Positions 19,317 through 27,643 of a stretch of 31,271 nucleotides of DNA are shown here, piece after piece (within the stretch, counting starts at the first letter, position 1; each line of letters opens with the position of its first letter). This DNA is from Streptomyces sp. NRRL S-340 (GTDB taxonomy: Bacteria > Actinomycetota > Actinomycetes > Streptomycetales > Streptomycetaceae). The notes beneath the pieces are model-generated. The model was not told the origin of the DNA. It did no database searches and saw nothing but the letters and a program-made list of their open reading frames with translations. Position numbers and translations under genes: made by a program. The stretch is from the NCBI RefSeq assembly GCF_000720185.1, contig NZ_JOIY01000066.1, positions 1 through 31,271 on the forward strand, read 5' to 3'.

Positions 19317-20425
19317 CCGCGCTGCGCCCCGAGCGCGAGTCCAGCGCCGACCGCTACGGCACGGAGGCCCCCGCGGCCTCCGGGGACCCGTACGCGGCGG
19401 CGCCCTACGACTCCCGCGGCTCGGTGGCGCCGTACGGCTCCCGCGGCTCCTCGCCCCTTCCGTACCCGCCGCCCGCCGACGACGAGACGGTGGCGCTGCG
19501 GGTCGCCGATGCGGCGGGGGCGGCGGTCGGGGGGCGGGGGCTTTCCCCGGGTTCTGCGGGCCTGTCCGGCTCCGGGGCGGCCGGCGTGCCGTACGAGGGC
19601 CGTGCGGCCCGCAGGAAGGCCGCCAGGAGCCGTCACAGCCGTCACAGCCGCCGCCGGGGGGCCGGGGCGGCGGCCGGATCCTCCCCGGAGAGTGGCGGGG
19701 CGTCCGCGCCGCTCTCGCGGGTGGAGGCCCGTCGGCAGGCGCGGGCGCGCAGGCCGGGGCCGGGTGTCGTCATCAGCCGGATCGTCGGTGAGCTGTTCAT
19801 CACGACGGGTGTGGTGATGCTGCTGTTCGTCACCTACCAGCTGTGGTGGACGAACATCCGCGCGCACGCGCAGGCGGGCAGCGAGGCGCACCAGTTGCAG
19901 GACGACTGGGCGAGCGGCAAGCGCAACCCGGGGACGTTCGAGCCGGGGCAGGGCTTCGCCATCCTGCACATTCCCGCGCTGGACGTGGTGGTGCCGATCG
20001 CGGAGGGCACCAGCAAGACGAAGGTGCTGGACAAGGGGATGGTCGGGCACTACGGCAAGGGCGACTTCGACACGGCGATGCCGGACGCGAGGACGGGCAA
20101 CTTCGGGCTGGCGGGTCACCGCAACACGCACGGGGAGCCGTTCCGGTACATCAACCGGCTCAGGCCGGGCGACCCGATCGTGGTGGAGACGCAGGACGCG
20201 TACTACGTCTACAAGACGACGTCGATGCTGCCGGTGACCTCGCCGGGCAACACCGCCGTCCTGAACCCGGTCCCCAGGGGTTCGGGTTTCACCGGGCCGG
20301 GCCGCTACATCACGCTCACCACCTGCACACCGGAGTTCACCAGCAAGTACCGCTTGATCGTCTGGGGCAGGATGGTCGAGGAACGGCCGCGCAGCAAGGG
20401 CAAGCCGGATGCGCTCGTCAGTTAA
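19313..20425 (+). CDS. srtE1: class E sortase (SrtE1-like)
   Basis: Sortases attach secreted proteins to peptidoglycan. In Streptomyces, class E enzymes recognise LAxTG-type signals on long chaplins. The 370-residue product has a long disordered cytosolic N terminus (about 1-155, rich in Gly, Ser, Arg and Tyr), one transmembrane helix (IVGELFITTGVVMLLFVTYQLWW, about 160-182) and an extracellular sortase domain. The catalytic residues are His269 (AGHRNTHG), Cys338 (TLTTCTP) and Arg347 (SKYRLIVWG). The GTG at 19313 overlaps the pabA stop (GTGA). The disordered front is unusually long compared with the neighbouring paralogue. Confidence 0.93.
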   Translation: MTALRPERESSADRYGTEAPAASGDPYAAAPYDSRGSVAPYGSRGSSPLPYPPPADDETVALRVADAAGAAVGGRGLSPGSAGLSGSGAAGVPYEGRAARRKAARSRHSRHSRRRGAGAAAGSSPESGGASAPLSRVEARRQARARRPGPGVVISRIVGELFITTGVVMLLFVTYQLWWTNIRAHAQAGSEAHQLQDDWASGKRNPGTFEPGQGFAILHIPALDVVVPIAEGTSKTKVLDKGMVGHYGKGDFDTAMPDARTGNFGLAGHRNTHGEPFRYINRLRPGDPIVVETQDAYYVYKTTSMLPVTSPGNTAVLNPVPRGSGFTGPGRYITLTTCTPEFTSKYRLIVWGRMVEERPRSKGKPDALVS

Positions 20426-20440
20426 AGGGCAGAGGGAACA

Positions 20441-21190
20441 GTGGCAGCGACCGCGGACGACACCGCAGAGCACACCGGGGAGGGCCCCGCACCGCGCCGG
20501 CGCCGCCGCGGCACGGGCCGGCTGGCCCTGGCCGTCAGCGTGTTCGGCGAACTCCTCATCACGGCGGGGGTGGTCCTCGGTCTGTTCGTCGTCTACTCCC
20601 TGTGGTGGACGAACGTCATAGCGGACCGCAAGGCCGACCGGCAGGGCGACAGGATCCGTGACCAGTGGGCGCACTCCGCCCCCGGCGGCCCCGGCGCGCT
20701 GGACACGAAGGACGGCATCGGATTCCTGCACGTGCCGTCCATGCACAACGGCGAGGTCCTGGTGAAGAAGGGCACCTCGACGGACGTCCTGAACGACGGT
20801 GTGGCCGGCTACTACGTGGACCCGGTCAAGGCGGCGCTGCCGGAGACCGGCAAGGAGGGCAACTTCACCCTCGCCGCTCACCGGGACGGGCACGGCGCGA
20901 AGTTCCACAACATCGACAAGGTGGAGAAGGGCGACCCGATCGTCTTCGAGACCCGGGACAAGTGGTACGTCTACAAGGTCTACGGCATCCTCCCGGAGAC
21001 GTCGAAGTTCAACGTCGACGTCCTCGCTCAGGTCCCGAAGGAGTCGGGGGTGAGGAAGCCGGGCCGCTACATCACGCTGACGACCTGCACGCCCGTGTAC
21101 ACCTCCCGCTACCGGTACGTGGTGTGGGGGGAGCTGGTGCGGGTCCAGAAAGTGGACAGCAAGCGGACGCCTCCGGCGGAGCTGCGCTGA
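20441..21190 (+). CDS. srtE2: class E sortase (SrtE2-like)
   Basis: This second sortase, 249 residues, begins 15 bp after srtE1 at GTG 20441 with GAGGG in front. A short basic cytosolic segment (PRRRRRGTGR) precedes a transmembrane helix (LALAVSVFGELLITAGVVLGLFVVYSLWW, about 28-56). The sortase domain has His147 (LAAHRDGHG), Cys216 (TLTTCTP) and Arg225 (SRYRYVVWG). It is clearly a paralogue of SrtE1 (shared SLWWTNV/QLWWTNI and PGRYITLTTCTP), which indicates tandem duplication. The gene ends before a strong bidirectional terminator. Confidence 0.95.
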   Translation: MAATADDTAEHTGEGPAPRRRRRGTGRLALAVSVFGELLITAGVVLGLFVVYSLWWTNVIADRKADRQGDRIRDQWAHSAPGGPGALDTKDGIGFLHVPSMHNGEVLVKKGTSTDVLNDGVAGYYVDPVKAALPETGKEGNFTLAAHRDGHGAKFHNIDKVEKGDPIVFETRDKWYVYKVYGILPETSKFNVDVLAQVPKESGVRKPGRYITLTTCTPVYTSRYRYVVWGELVRVQKVDSKRTPPAELR

Positions 21191-21230
21191 GGCAGGAGAG
21201 TGCGGGTGGGTTTCGTGCTCTAGCATGGCG

Positions 21231-21271
21231 AAGGCCCGAAGTCGCAAGTTAGGGATGCGACTTCGGGCCTT
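21231..21271. terminator. bidirectional terminator, 16-bp perfect stem
   Basis: AAGGCCCGAAGTCGCA (21231-21246) and TGCGACTTCGGGCCTT (21256-21271) form a perfect stem with a 9-base loop and A/T-ended arms. It separates the sortase operon (plus) from the convergent nuclease gene (minus). Confidence 0.9.
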
Positions 21272-21290
21272 GTGCTGCCGCCTGTGGGCT

Positions 21291-22322
21291 CTACTTCAGG
21301 ACGGTGAGCATTTCACCCGCGGCCCACCTTTCCAGCAGGGTGCGGTGCACGGCGGTGATTCCGGCCTCGTCCGCGATGCTCAGGGCCTCCGGTGTGAAGC
21401 GGCACGTCGCGACGTAGAGAGCCACGTCCGAGGCGTGCAGGACCCTGGCGGACCCGACGAACTTCTGCAGTTCCGGGCTGGTGATCCGCAGGTGGGGCGC
21501 GAACCTCTTGCACTGGACGACGAGCCGCCGGCCGTCGGCCGTGAACGCGGTGATGTCGACGCCCCGGTCCCCGTGACGCCCCAGGACGAGGACGTCGGTG
21601 CAGCCGTCGCGGCGCAGGAGCGTGGCGATGTGGTGCTCGAACTCGCGGCCGGTCATGGCGTCCATGGCGGCCATGACTCCGGCGAGGGGACGGTTCGGGC
21701 GGGGGCTCTCCAGCCGGCGGAGGCGCGCGTGGTGCTGCCGCAGCCGCCGCTCGATGTGCTGGACGCCGGTGCGCAGGGCGATCAGTTCCCGATGGTGCTC
21801 TCCCGAGGTCTCGATCAGGGCGTTGAACATGGGGACGACGGTCTTGCCGAGGATGTGGCTGATGCGCTGGTCGATGCGGTCGTCGAGGGAGGTCGCGTCG
21901 GGCTGCGGTGAGTTTTCCACAGGCTGTGTGCGGGCCAGGTACTCCATGTCGAGGAGGTAGGTGCGTACCTGGCGGGCGACTTCGCTGTCGCGGAGCAGCA
22001 TGGCGACGTTGAGGACGGCGCGGCGCGGGTACAGCGCCAGTGACCGGGAGCGCGACTGAATCCCACTGACCTCCTTGAAGGAGGCCAGTTCTGTACCTGA
22101 CAGGACGCGGTAGCCGTTGGCCGCCAGTTCCTGGCGGTGATCGAGCACCAGGGACTCGACGGCCTTCCTGCTCACCTGGAAGTAAGTCGCCACCATCGCC
22201 GTCGTCACATGCATCCCGTCCGGAAGCAGTGACAGGGTCTTGACCCGGTCGAGTACGTCCGTGCGGTCCATGACGCTGTGGCGCAGGCTCCTGGATTCCA
22301 GCAGCGCGGAGTCGGTGATCAC
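21291..22322 (-). CDS. Mrr-like restriction endonuclease with N-terminal DNA-binding-like domain
   Basis: The 343-residue product ends in a PD-(D/E)XK nuclease of the Mrr type. Glu227 (GREFEHH) comes before the core, Asp256 is in GDRGVDI, and Gln270 and Lys272 are in VVQCKRF. Such domains cleave modified or foreign DNA. Residues of about 18-130 look like a phage-type antirepressor or regulator domain (GMHVTTAMVATYFQVSRKAVES, SLALYPRRAVLNVAMLLRDSEVA), followed by a coiled-coil-prone linker at about 145-205. GTG 22322 is preferred because AGAAGGG precedes it by 6 bases. The frame is open to 22418 without further family-like sequence. No methyltransferase or other restriction subunit is next to it. 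It looks like an acquired single-gene defence element. Confidence 0.85.
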   Translation of the reverse strand: MITDSALLESRSLRHSVMDRTDVLDRVKTLSLLPDGMHVTTAMVATYFQVSRKAVESLVLDHRQELAANGYRVLSGTELASFKEVSGIQSRSRSLALYPRRAVLNVAMLLRDSEVARQVRTYLLDMEYLARTQPVENSPQPDATSLDDRIDQRISHILGKTVVPMFNALIETSGEHHRELIALRTGVQHIERRLRQHHARLRRLESPRPNRPLAGVMAAMDAMTGREFEHHIATLLRRDGCTDVLVLGRHGDRGVDITAFTADGRRLVVQCKRFAPHLRITSPELQKFVGSARVLHASDVALYVATCRFTPEALSIADEAGITAVHRTLLERWAAGEMLTVLK

Positions 22323-22343
22323 TGTCTGCCCTTCTGTCGTGTG

Positions 22344-22359
22344 CCGGCCGCATGGCCGG
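22344..22359 (-). promoter_or_regulatory. small hairpin in the leader of the nuclease gene
   Basis: CCGGCC-GCAT-GGCCGG forms a 6-bp stem about 22 bp before the GTG start. It may influence expression, but there is no other support. Confidence 0.25.
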
Positions 22360-22444
22360 GGCAGAGCGTTCCGAGTCCCCACCCCAATGGAGCAACGAGG
22401 GGTGGCCTGGGAAGACACGATCGAAAGGCGGGCGGGTGTGCGAC

Positions 22445-22484
22445 AGGGCCCCGGCTGCTCTCGGGTGAGAGCGGCCGGGGCCCT
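22445..22484 (-). terminator. terminator after pknB
   Basis: AGGGCCCCGGC (22445-22455) pairs with GCCGGGGCCCT (22474-22484), and inside it GCTCTC pairs with GAGAGC. It lies about 40 bp beyond the pknB stop on the minus strand and would end the wall-signalling operon. Confidence 0.75.
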
Positions 22485-22522
22485 GGGGTGTCACGGGCGC
22501 CGGTGGGCGGCCGGGCGGGCGG

Positions 22523-24529
22523 TCAGCCGAAGATGCCTCCGGGGCCGCCGCCTCCGTGGCCACCCCCGTTGTTGTTGCCCCCGTTCCCGCCGCTCCCGCC
22601 GATCGTCGTCAGCGTGATCTGTGTACCGGCCGGGTCGTCCACCTGCTGGCCGGGCTGCGGGTCCTGCTTGATGACGAAGGCGTTGTCGTCGCCCCCGCTG
22701 CCGGCGAACTGGATGTTGGTGAAGCCGGCCGCGGTGAGGATCTGCTTGGCCTCCGCCACCTTCTTGCCCTGCACCTGCGGGACCTGGGTCTTCTGCTGGA
22801 CCTGCTTGCCGACCTGGATCGTCACCTTGGAGCCCTTGTCGACCTGCTGGCCGGGACCCGGGACGGTGTTGATGACCTTGCCCGCCTGGTTGGGGTCGCT
22901 GTTGTCCACCTCGACGCAGTCGCCGTCGAGGTTGTTCGCCTGCATCTGCTGCTTGGCGGCGTCGCAGGACTGGCCGGCGACCTGGGGGACGGTGGCCTTC
23001 GCGACGGCCTTGGCGACCGTCAGCGTGACGGTCGAGCCCTTCTGGACTTCCTTGTCGCCGCTCGGGTCCTGGCTGATGACGACGCCCTCGGGCCGGTCGG
23101 ACTCCTGCTCCTGCTTCTCGACCTTGAAGCCCTTGTCGGTCAGCTGGGACTGCGCGGTGTCGAAGCTGAGGCCGGTGACGTCCGGCACGAGCACCTTCGG
23201 CGCTCCCGTCGACAGCACCAGGTTGACCGTCTCGCCCTTCTTGATGTCGCTCTTGGGCGCGGGGTCCTGGGAGCAGACGCGGCCCTTGGGCTGGTCCTCG
23301 CACTCCTTCTCGGTGAAGGCCGTCTTCAGACTGACGTTCTCCGCGGAGTTCTGGGCGTCCTGCTTGGTCTGGCCCACGAAGTTCGGCGTGGCCACCGTGT
23401 CGCTGCCGCTGCTGTGACCGGTGGTGACGTACTTGCCGATCAGGATGGCGCCGACCAGGACCAGGATGCCGGCGACGACCAGGAGGATCGTCGAGGTGTG
23501 GGACTTCTTCGGCTGCTGGCGGCGCCGGTCGGGGCGGTCGTCGTAGCCGTAGCCGCCGTCGTCCGGGTTCATGGGCGGCAGCATCGTCGTGGCGGGGGCG
23601 CCCGGGTCGGAGCGCAGGGCCGTGGTCGGCTGGTCGTCGGGGTAGGCGCCGTAGCCGACCGCGCCCATGGCGGCGGTGGCGGCGACGGGCTGGCCGTCGA
23701 GGCAGGCCTCGATGTCGGCGCGCATCTCGTCGGCCGACTGGTAGCGGTAGTCCGGGTCCTTGACCAGGGCGCGCAGCACGATCGCGTCCATCTCGGGCGT
23801 GATCTCGGGGTCGAAGACGCTCGGTGGCTGGGGGTCCTCGCGGACGTGCTGGTAGGCCACCGCGACCGGGGAGTCGCCGACGAACGGCGGCCGGACGGTG
23901 AGCAGCTCGTACAGCAGGCAGCCCGTGGAGTAGAGGTCGGAGCGTGCGTCGACCTGCTCGCCCTTGGCCTGCTCGGGGGAGAGGTACTGGGCGGTGCCGA
24001 TGACGGCGGCGGTCTGGGTCATGGTCATGCCGGAGTCGCCCATGGCGCGGGCGATGCCGAAGTCCATGACCTTGACCTGGCCGTTGCGGGTCAGCATGAC
24101 GTTGGCCGGCTTGATGTCCCGGTGGACGATGCCGCTGCGGTGGGCGTACTCCAGGCCCTGGAGGATGCCGATGGTCATCTCCATGGCCCGCTCGGGCAGC
24201 AGCTTGCGCCCGCTGTGCAGCAGCTCACGGAGGGTGGACCCGTCGACGTACTCCATCACGATGTACGGGATGGAGACCCCGTCGATGTAGTCCTCGCCCG
24301 TGTCGTAGACCGCGACGATCGCGGGATGGTTGAGCGAGGCGGCCGACTGGGCCTCCCGGCGGAACCGGGCCTGGAAGGAAGGGTCGCGCGCCAGGTCGGC
24401 GCGCAGCGTCTTCACCGCCACGGTGCGGCCCAGGCGGGTGTCATGCGCGAGGTACACCTCCGCCATGCCACCACGGCCGAGCACCTGGCCCAGCTCGTAC
24501 CGGCCGCCGAGGCGACGCGGCTCTTCCAT
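22523..24529 (-). CDS. pknB: Ser/Thr protein kinase PknB with four PASTA repeats
   Basis: PknB is a membrane kinase that couples peptidoglycan sensing to growth and division. The 668-residue product has a Hanks kinase domain at about 11-275: glycine loop GRGGMAEV, Lys40, catalytic Asp138 (HRDIKPAN), and DFG with Asp156. Activation-loop threonines 171 and 173 fall at the same numbers as in M. tuberculosis PknB. One transmembrane helix is at about 346-365, followed by four extracellular PASTA repeats (from about 379, 446, 512 and 581). The last 24 residues are a Gly/Asn-rich tail (GGNGGNNNGGGHGGGG). It is the last gene of the minus-strand operon. Confidence 0.97.
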   Translation of the reverse strand: MEEPRRLGGRYELGQVLGRGGMAEVYLAHDTRLGRTVAVKTLRADLARDPSFQARFRREAQSAASLNHPAIVAVYDTGEDYIDGVSIPYIVMEYVDGSTLRELLHSGRKLLPERAMEMTIGILQGLEYAHRSGIVHRDIKPANVMLTRNGQVKVMDFGIARAMGDSGMTMTQTAAVIGTAQYLSPEQAKGEQVDARSDLYSTGCLLYELLTVRPPFVGDSPVAVAYQHVREDPQPPSVFDPEITPEMDAIVLRALVKDPDYRYQSADEMRADIEACLDGQPVAATAAMGAVGYGAYPDDQPTTALRSDPGAPATTMLPPMNPDDGGYGYDDRPDRRRQQPKKSHTSTILLVVAGILVLVGAILIGKYVTTGHSSGSDTVATPNFVGQTKQDAQNSAENVSLKTAFTEKECEDQPKGRVCSQDPAPKSDIKKGETVNLVLSTGAPKVLVPDVTGLSFDTAQSQLTDKGFKVEKQEQESDRPEGVVISQDPSGDKEVQKGSTVTLTVAKAVAKATVPQVAGQSCDAAKQQMQANNLDGDCVEVDNSDPNQAGKVINTVPGPGQQVDKGSKVTIQVGKQVQQKTQVPQVQGKKVAEAKQILTAAGFTNIQFAGSGGDDNAFVIKQDPQPGQQVDDPAGTQITLTTIGGSGGNGGNNNGGGHGGGGPGGIFG

Positions 24530-24698
24530 AGCTACCTACCAGCCCTCTCCGTCGGTCCCGGCGGGCACGGCTTGTGCCGCCGGAGCTTCCGTCCGGGCCT
24601 ACCGTACCCGGCTCGTTCTGTGGGACCCGGCCAAGTCCGTCACCCGATACAGGACCGGTATCGCACCGTGCACCGTTGTGAAGGGGTCGTGACGGAGG

Positions 24699-26180
24699 TC
24701 ACCTCTTGGAGTTGATGACCGCCTGCATGACGCTCTTGGCGATGGGCGCCGCGAGGCCGCCGCCGGAGATCTCCTCGCGGTTGGCCTGCTCGTCCTCGAC
24801 GACCGCGGCGACCGCGACCGGTGAGCTGCCGTCGCTGGTCTTGGCGTAGGAGATGAACCACGCGTACGGCTTCTCGCTGTTGTCGACGCCGTGCTGGGCG
24901 GTACCGGTCTTGCCGCCGACGGTGACGCCGCTGATCTGCGCGTTCTTGCCGGTGCCCTCCTTGACGACCGTCTCCATCATCGACTGGAGGATCTGGGCGT
25001 TCTTCGAGGACAGCGGCCGGCTCAGTTCCTCGGGCTGGGTCTGCTCCAGGGTGTCGAGGTTCGGCGACTGGAGCTTGTCGACCATGTACGGCTTCATCAG
25101 TTTGCCGTCGTTGGCGACGGCCGAGACGACCATGGCCATCTGCAGCGGGGTGGCGGCGGTGTTGAACTGGCCGATGGAGGACTGGGCGACCTGCGAGGGC
25201 TCCATGTTGTCGGAGAACACCGAGGCGTTGGCGCGGACGGGGGTGTACTGCTGGCTGGTGAAGCCGAACTTCTTGGCCTCTTCCAGCATCTTCTTGTTGC
25301 CCAGGTCGGCGCCGATCTTGCCGAAGACGGTGTTGCAGGACCAGCGCAGTGCCACGCGCATGGTGGCGTTCTTGCAGGGGATCGTGCCTTCGTTGGGCAG
25401 CGGGGTGCTGGTGCCCGGCATGATCCACGGGTCGGGGGAGTTCGTGGGCTGGTCGGCCGAGGTGTACTTGCCGTTCTCCAGCGCCGCGGCGGCGGTGACC
25501 ACCTTGAAGGTGGAGCCGGGCGGGTAGGTCTCGCGCAGCGCCCGGTTCAGGGTCGGGTCGTCCGGGTCGTTCTCCTTCAGGAGCTTGTTGCGGGCCTTGC
25601 CGTCGGCCGCGGAGGTGCCGGCGAAGGAGCCGGGGTCGTAGGACGGGTAGGAGGCCAGTGCCAGGATCTTGCCCGTGGAGGGTTCGAGCGCGACGACGGC
25701 GCCCTTGCCGCGCTTCTTGAGCCCGTCGTACGCGGCCTTCTGCGCGGCCGCGTTGAGGGTGGTGACGACGTTGCCGCCCTGCTTCGGCTTGCCCGTGATC
25801 ATGTCCAGGGTGTTGCGGAAGAAGAGCCGGTCGTCGTTGCCGGTGAGGATCTTGTCGTCGAGGTTCTCCAGCTGGGTGGCGCCGAAGGCCTGCGAGGCGA
25901 AGCCGGTGACGGGTGCCCACATGGGGCCGTCCTTGTAGGTGCGCTTGTACTTCAGGTCGTCGAGCGCGTTGGTCTTGGTCTCCACGGACCCGGTGATCGG
26001 GGTGCCGCCGACGATGATGTCGCCGCGCGGGGTGGAGTAGCGGGCGATGGTGACGCGGCGGTTGTTGTCGTCGTTCTTCAGGGCGTCGGCCTTGGCGTAC
26101 TGGAGCCAGTTGTCGCGGATGAGCAGCGTGAGGACCAGCAGGCCGCAGAAGATCGCGATCCGGCGCAGGGGCTTGTTCAT
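24699..26180 (-). CDS. pbpA: class B penicillin-binding protein (peptidoglycan transpeptidase)
   Basis: PbpA crosslinks peptidoglycan outside the membrane and works with the SEDS glycosyltransferase encoded just before it. The 493-residue product has a short basic cytosolic end and one N-terminal membrane helix (IAIFCGLLVLTLLI). A dimerisation region follows, then the transpeptidase domain with SxxK at Ser223-Lys226 (GSTFK), SxN at Ser281-Asn283 (SCN) and KTG at Lys424 (GGKTGTAQ). Its ATG overlaps the rodA stop (ATGA at 26177-26180), so translation is coupled. About 170 bp separate its stop from the pknB start. Confidence 0.96.
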   Translation of the reverse strand: MNKPLRRIAIFCGLLVLTLLIRDNWLQYAKADALKNDDNNRRVTIARYSTPRGDIIVGGTPITGSVETKTNALDDLKYKRTYKDGPMWAPVTGFASQAFGATQLENLDDKILTGNDDRLFFRNTLDMITGKPKQGGNVVTTLNAAAQKAAYDGLKKRGKGAVVALEPSTGKILALASYPSYDPGSFAGTSAADGKARNKLLKENDPDDPTLNRALRETYPPGSTFKVVTAAAALENGKYTSADQPTNSPDPWIMPGTSTPLPNEGTIPCKNATMRVALRWSCNTVFGKIGADLGNKKMLEEAKKFGFTSQQYTPVRANASVFSDNMEPSQVAQSSIGQFNTAATPLQMAMVVSAVANDGKLMKPYMVDKLQSPNLDTLEQTQPEELSRPLSSKNAQILQSMMETVVKEGTGKNAQISGVTVGGKTGTAQHGVDNSEKPYAWFISYAKTSDGSSPVAVAAVVEDEQANREEISGGGLAAPIAKSVMQAVINSKR

Positions 26181-27616
26181 GACGGGCGGACCACCTGGGT
26201 CATCTCGGCGTCGGGGTTGGCGGCGGGGGCGGGGGCCGGGCGGCGGGCGGTGTCGCTGATTCTGATGAGGATGCCGATCAGCGCCCAGTTGGCGATGACG
26301 GAGGAACCGCCGTACGCGAGGAACGGCATGGTCATACCGGTCAGCGGGATGAGGCCCATCACACCGCCTGCCACCACGAAGACCTGGAGCGCGAAGGCGC
26401 CGGACAGGCCGACGGCGAGCAGTTTGCCGAAGGGATCGCGGGCGGCGAGGGCGGTGCGGATGCCGCGCTCCACGATCAGGCCGTAGAGCAGGAGGATCGC
26501 CATCAGGCCGGCCAGGCCCAGTTCCTCGCCGAAGGTGGCGAGGACGAAGTCGGAGTTGGCGGCGAACCGGATGAGGTCGGAGTGGCCCTGGCCGAGGCCG
26601 GAGCCGAGGGTGCCGCCGGAGCCGAACGCCCACAGGGCCTGCTGGAGCTGTTCGGAGTGGCCCTGCACGCCCTTGTGGCTGAGGAGGTACTCGTTCATCG
26701 GGTCGAGCCAGGCCTGGACGCGCTGGTGCACGTGGGGTTCGACGCTGGCCACGCCGAAGGCGCCGACCGCGGACATCAGCAGACCGAAGACGATCCAGCT
26801 GGTCCGCTCGGTGGCGACGTACAGCATGATGACGAACATTCCGAAGAACAGCAGCGAGGTGCCGAGGTCGGTCTCGAAGACCAGGATGAGGATCGAGATG
26901 ACCCAGACGACCAGGATGGGTCCGAGGTCGCGGCCGCGGGGCAGGTACAGGCCCATGAAGCGGCGGCTGGCCAGTGCGAGCGCGTCCCGCTTGACCATCA
27001 GGTAGCCGGCGAAGAAGACCGCGAGGACGATCTTGGCGAACTCGCCGGGCTGGATGGAGAAGCCGCCGACGTGGATCCAGATCTTGGCGCCGTACACGGG
27101 CAGGCCGAGGCCGGGGACCAGCGGCAGCAGCAGCAGGACCAGCGCGCCGACCATGGAGATGTACGTGTAGCGCTGCAGGACGCGGTGGTCCTTGAGGAAG
27201 ATCAGCACGACGGCGAACAGGGCGATGCCCATCGCCGTGTACAGCAGCTGGGTGGGCGCCTTGTCACCGGCCTGCTTGATGTACTGGAGCAGTTTCGACT
27301 GGTCCAGGCGCCAGATGACGACCAGGCCGAGGCCGTTGAGCAGGGTGGCCAGCGGGAGCAGCAGCGGGTCGGCGTAGGGGGCGAACTTGCGGACGACGAG
27401 GTGGGCGACGCCCGCCATCAGGCCCAGGCCCAGGCCGTAGCTCAGCAGGCCCGCGGGCACCTGGTTGTTGATGGCCAGGCCCACGTTGGCGTAGGCGAAC
27501 ACCGGGATGGCGACCGCGAAGACCAGCAGTGCCAGTTCGGTGTTGCGGCGGCTCGGTGCTCCGATGGCGCCGATCGTGGACGTGTGGTGCGTGGGCGAGT
27601 TGGTAGTACTGCTCAT
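26177..27616 (-). CDS. rodA: FtsW/RodA/SpoVE family peptidoglycan glycosyltransferase
   Basis: SEDS proteins polymerise lipid II into glycan strands. The 479-residue product has about ten to twelve transmembrane helices and the family motifs. Asp250 in FETDLGTS is the putative catalytic residue. IQPGEFAKI at about 188-196 and the C-terminal signature with LTGMTMPFLAYGGSS (around residue 430) are both present. The N terminus (1-24) is polar and cytosolic. It is coupled to pbpA by a 4-base overlap, and the pair forms a polymerase-transpeptidase complex. From position alone it could serve elongation or sporulation septation. Streptomycetes encode several paralogues. Confidence 0.96.
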   Translation of the reverse strand: MSSTTNSPTHHTSTIGAIGAPSRRNTELALLVFAVAIPVFAYANVGLAINNQVPAGLLSYGLGLGLMAGVAHLVVRKFAPYADPLLLPLATLLNGLGLVVIWRLDQSKLLQYIKQAGDKAPTQLLYTAMGIALFAVVLIFLKDHRVLQRYTYISMVGALVLLLLPLVPGLGLPVYGAKIWIHVGGFSIQPGEFAKIVLAVFFAGYLMVKRDALALASRRFMGLYLPRGRDLGPILVVWVISILILVFETDLGTSLLFFGMFVIMLYVATERTSWIVFGLLMSAVGAFGVASVEPHVHQRVQAWLDPMNEYLLSHKGVQGHSEQLQQALWAFGSGGTLGSGLGQGHSDLIRFAANSDFVLATFGEELGLAGLMAILLLYGLIVERGIRTALAARDPFGKLLAVGLSGAFALQVFVVAGGVMGLIPLTGMTMPFLAYGGSSVIANWALIGILIRISDTARRPAPAPAANPDAEMTQVVRPS

Positions 27617-27643
27617 CGTGTGACAGGGCCTCTCACGGCTTGC

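Noticed and set aside
21914..21922. TTTTCCACA inside the nuclease gene as another DnaA box
   Set aside because: It is a single one-mismatch match inside a coding region with no neighbours, unlike the cluster at 16930-17141.
22556..24715. A 719-codon plus-strand frame opposite pknB
   Set aside because: It is antisense to a kinase with every catalytic motif intact, and its own product is repetitive Val/Leu/Asp-rich sequence.
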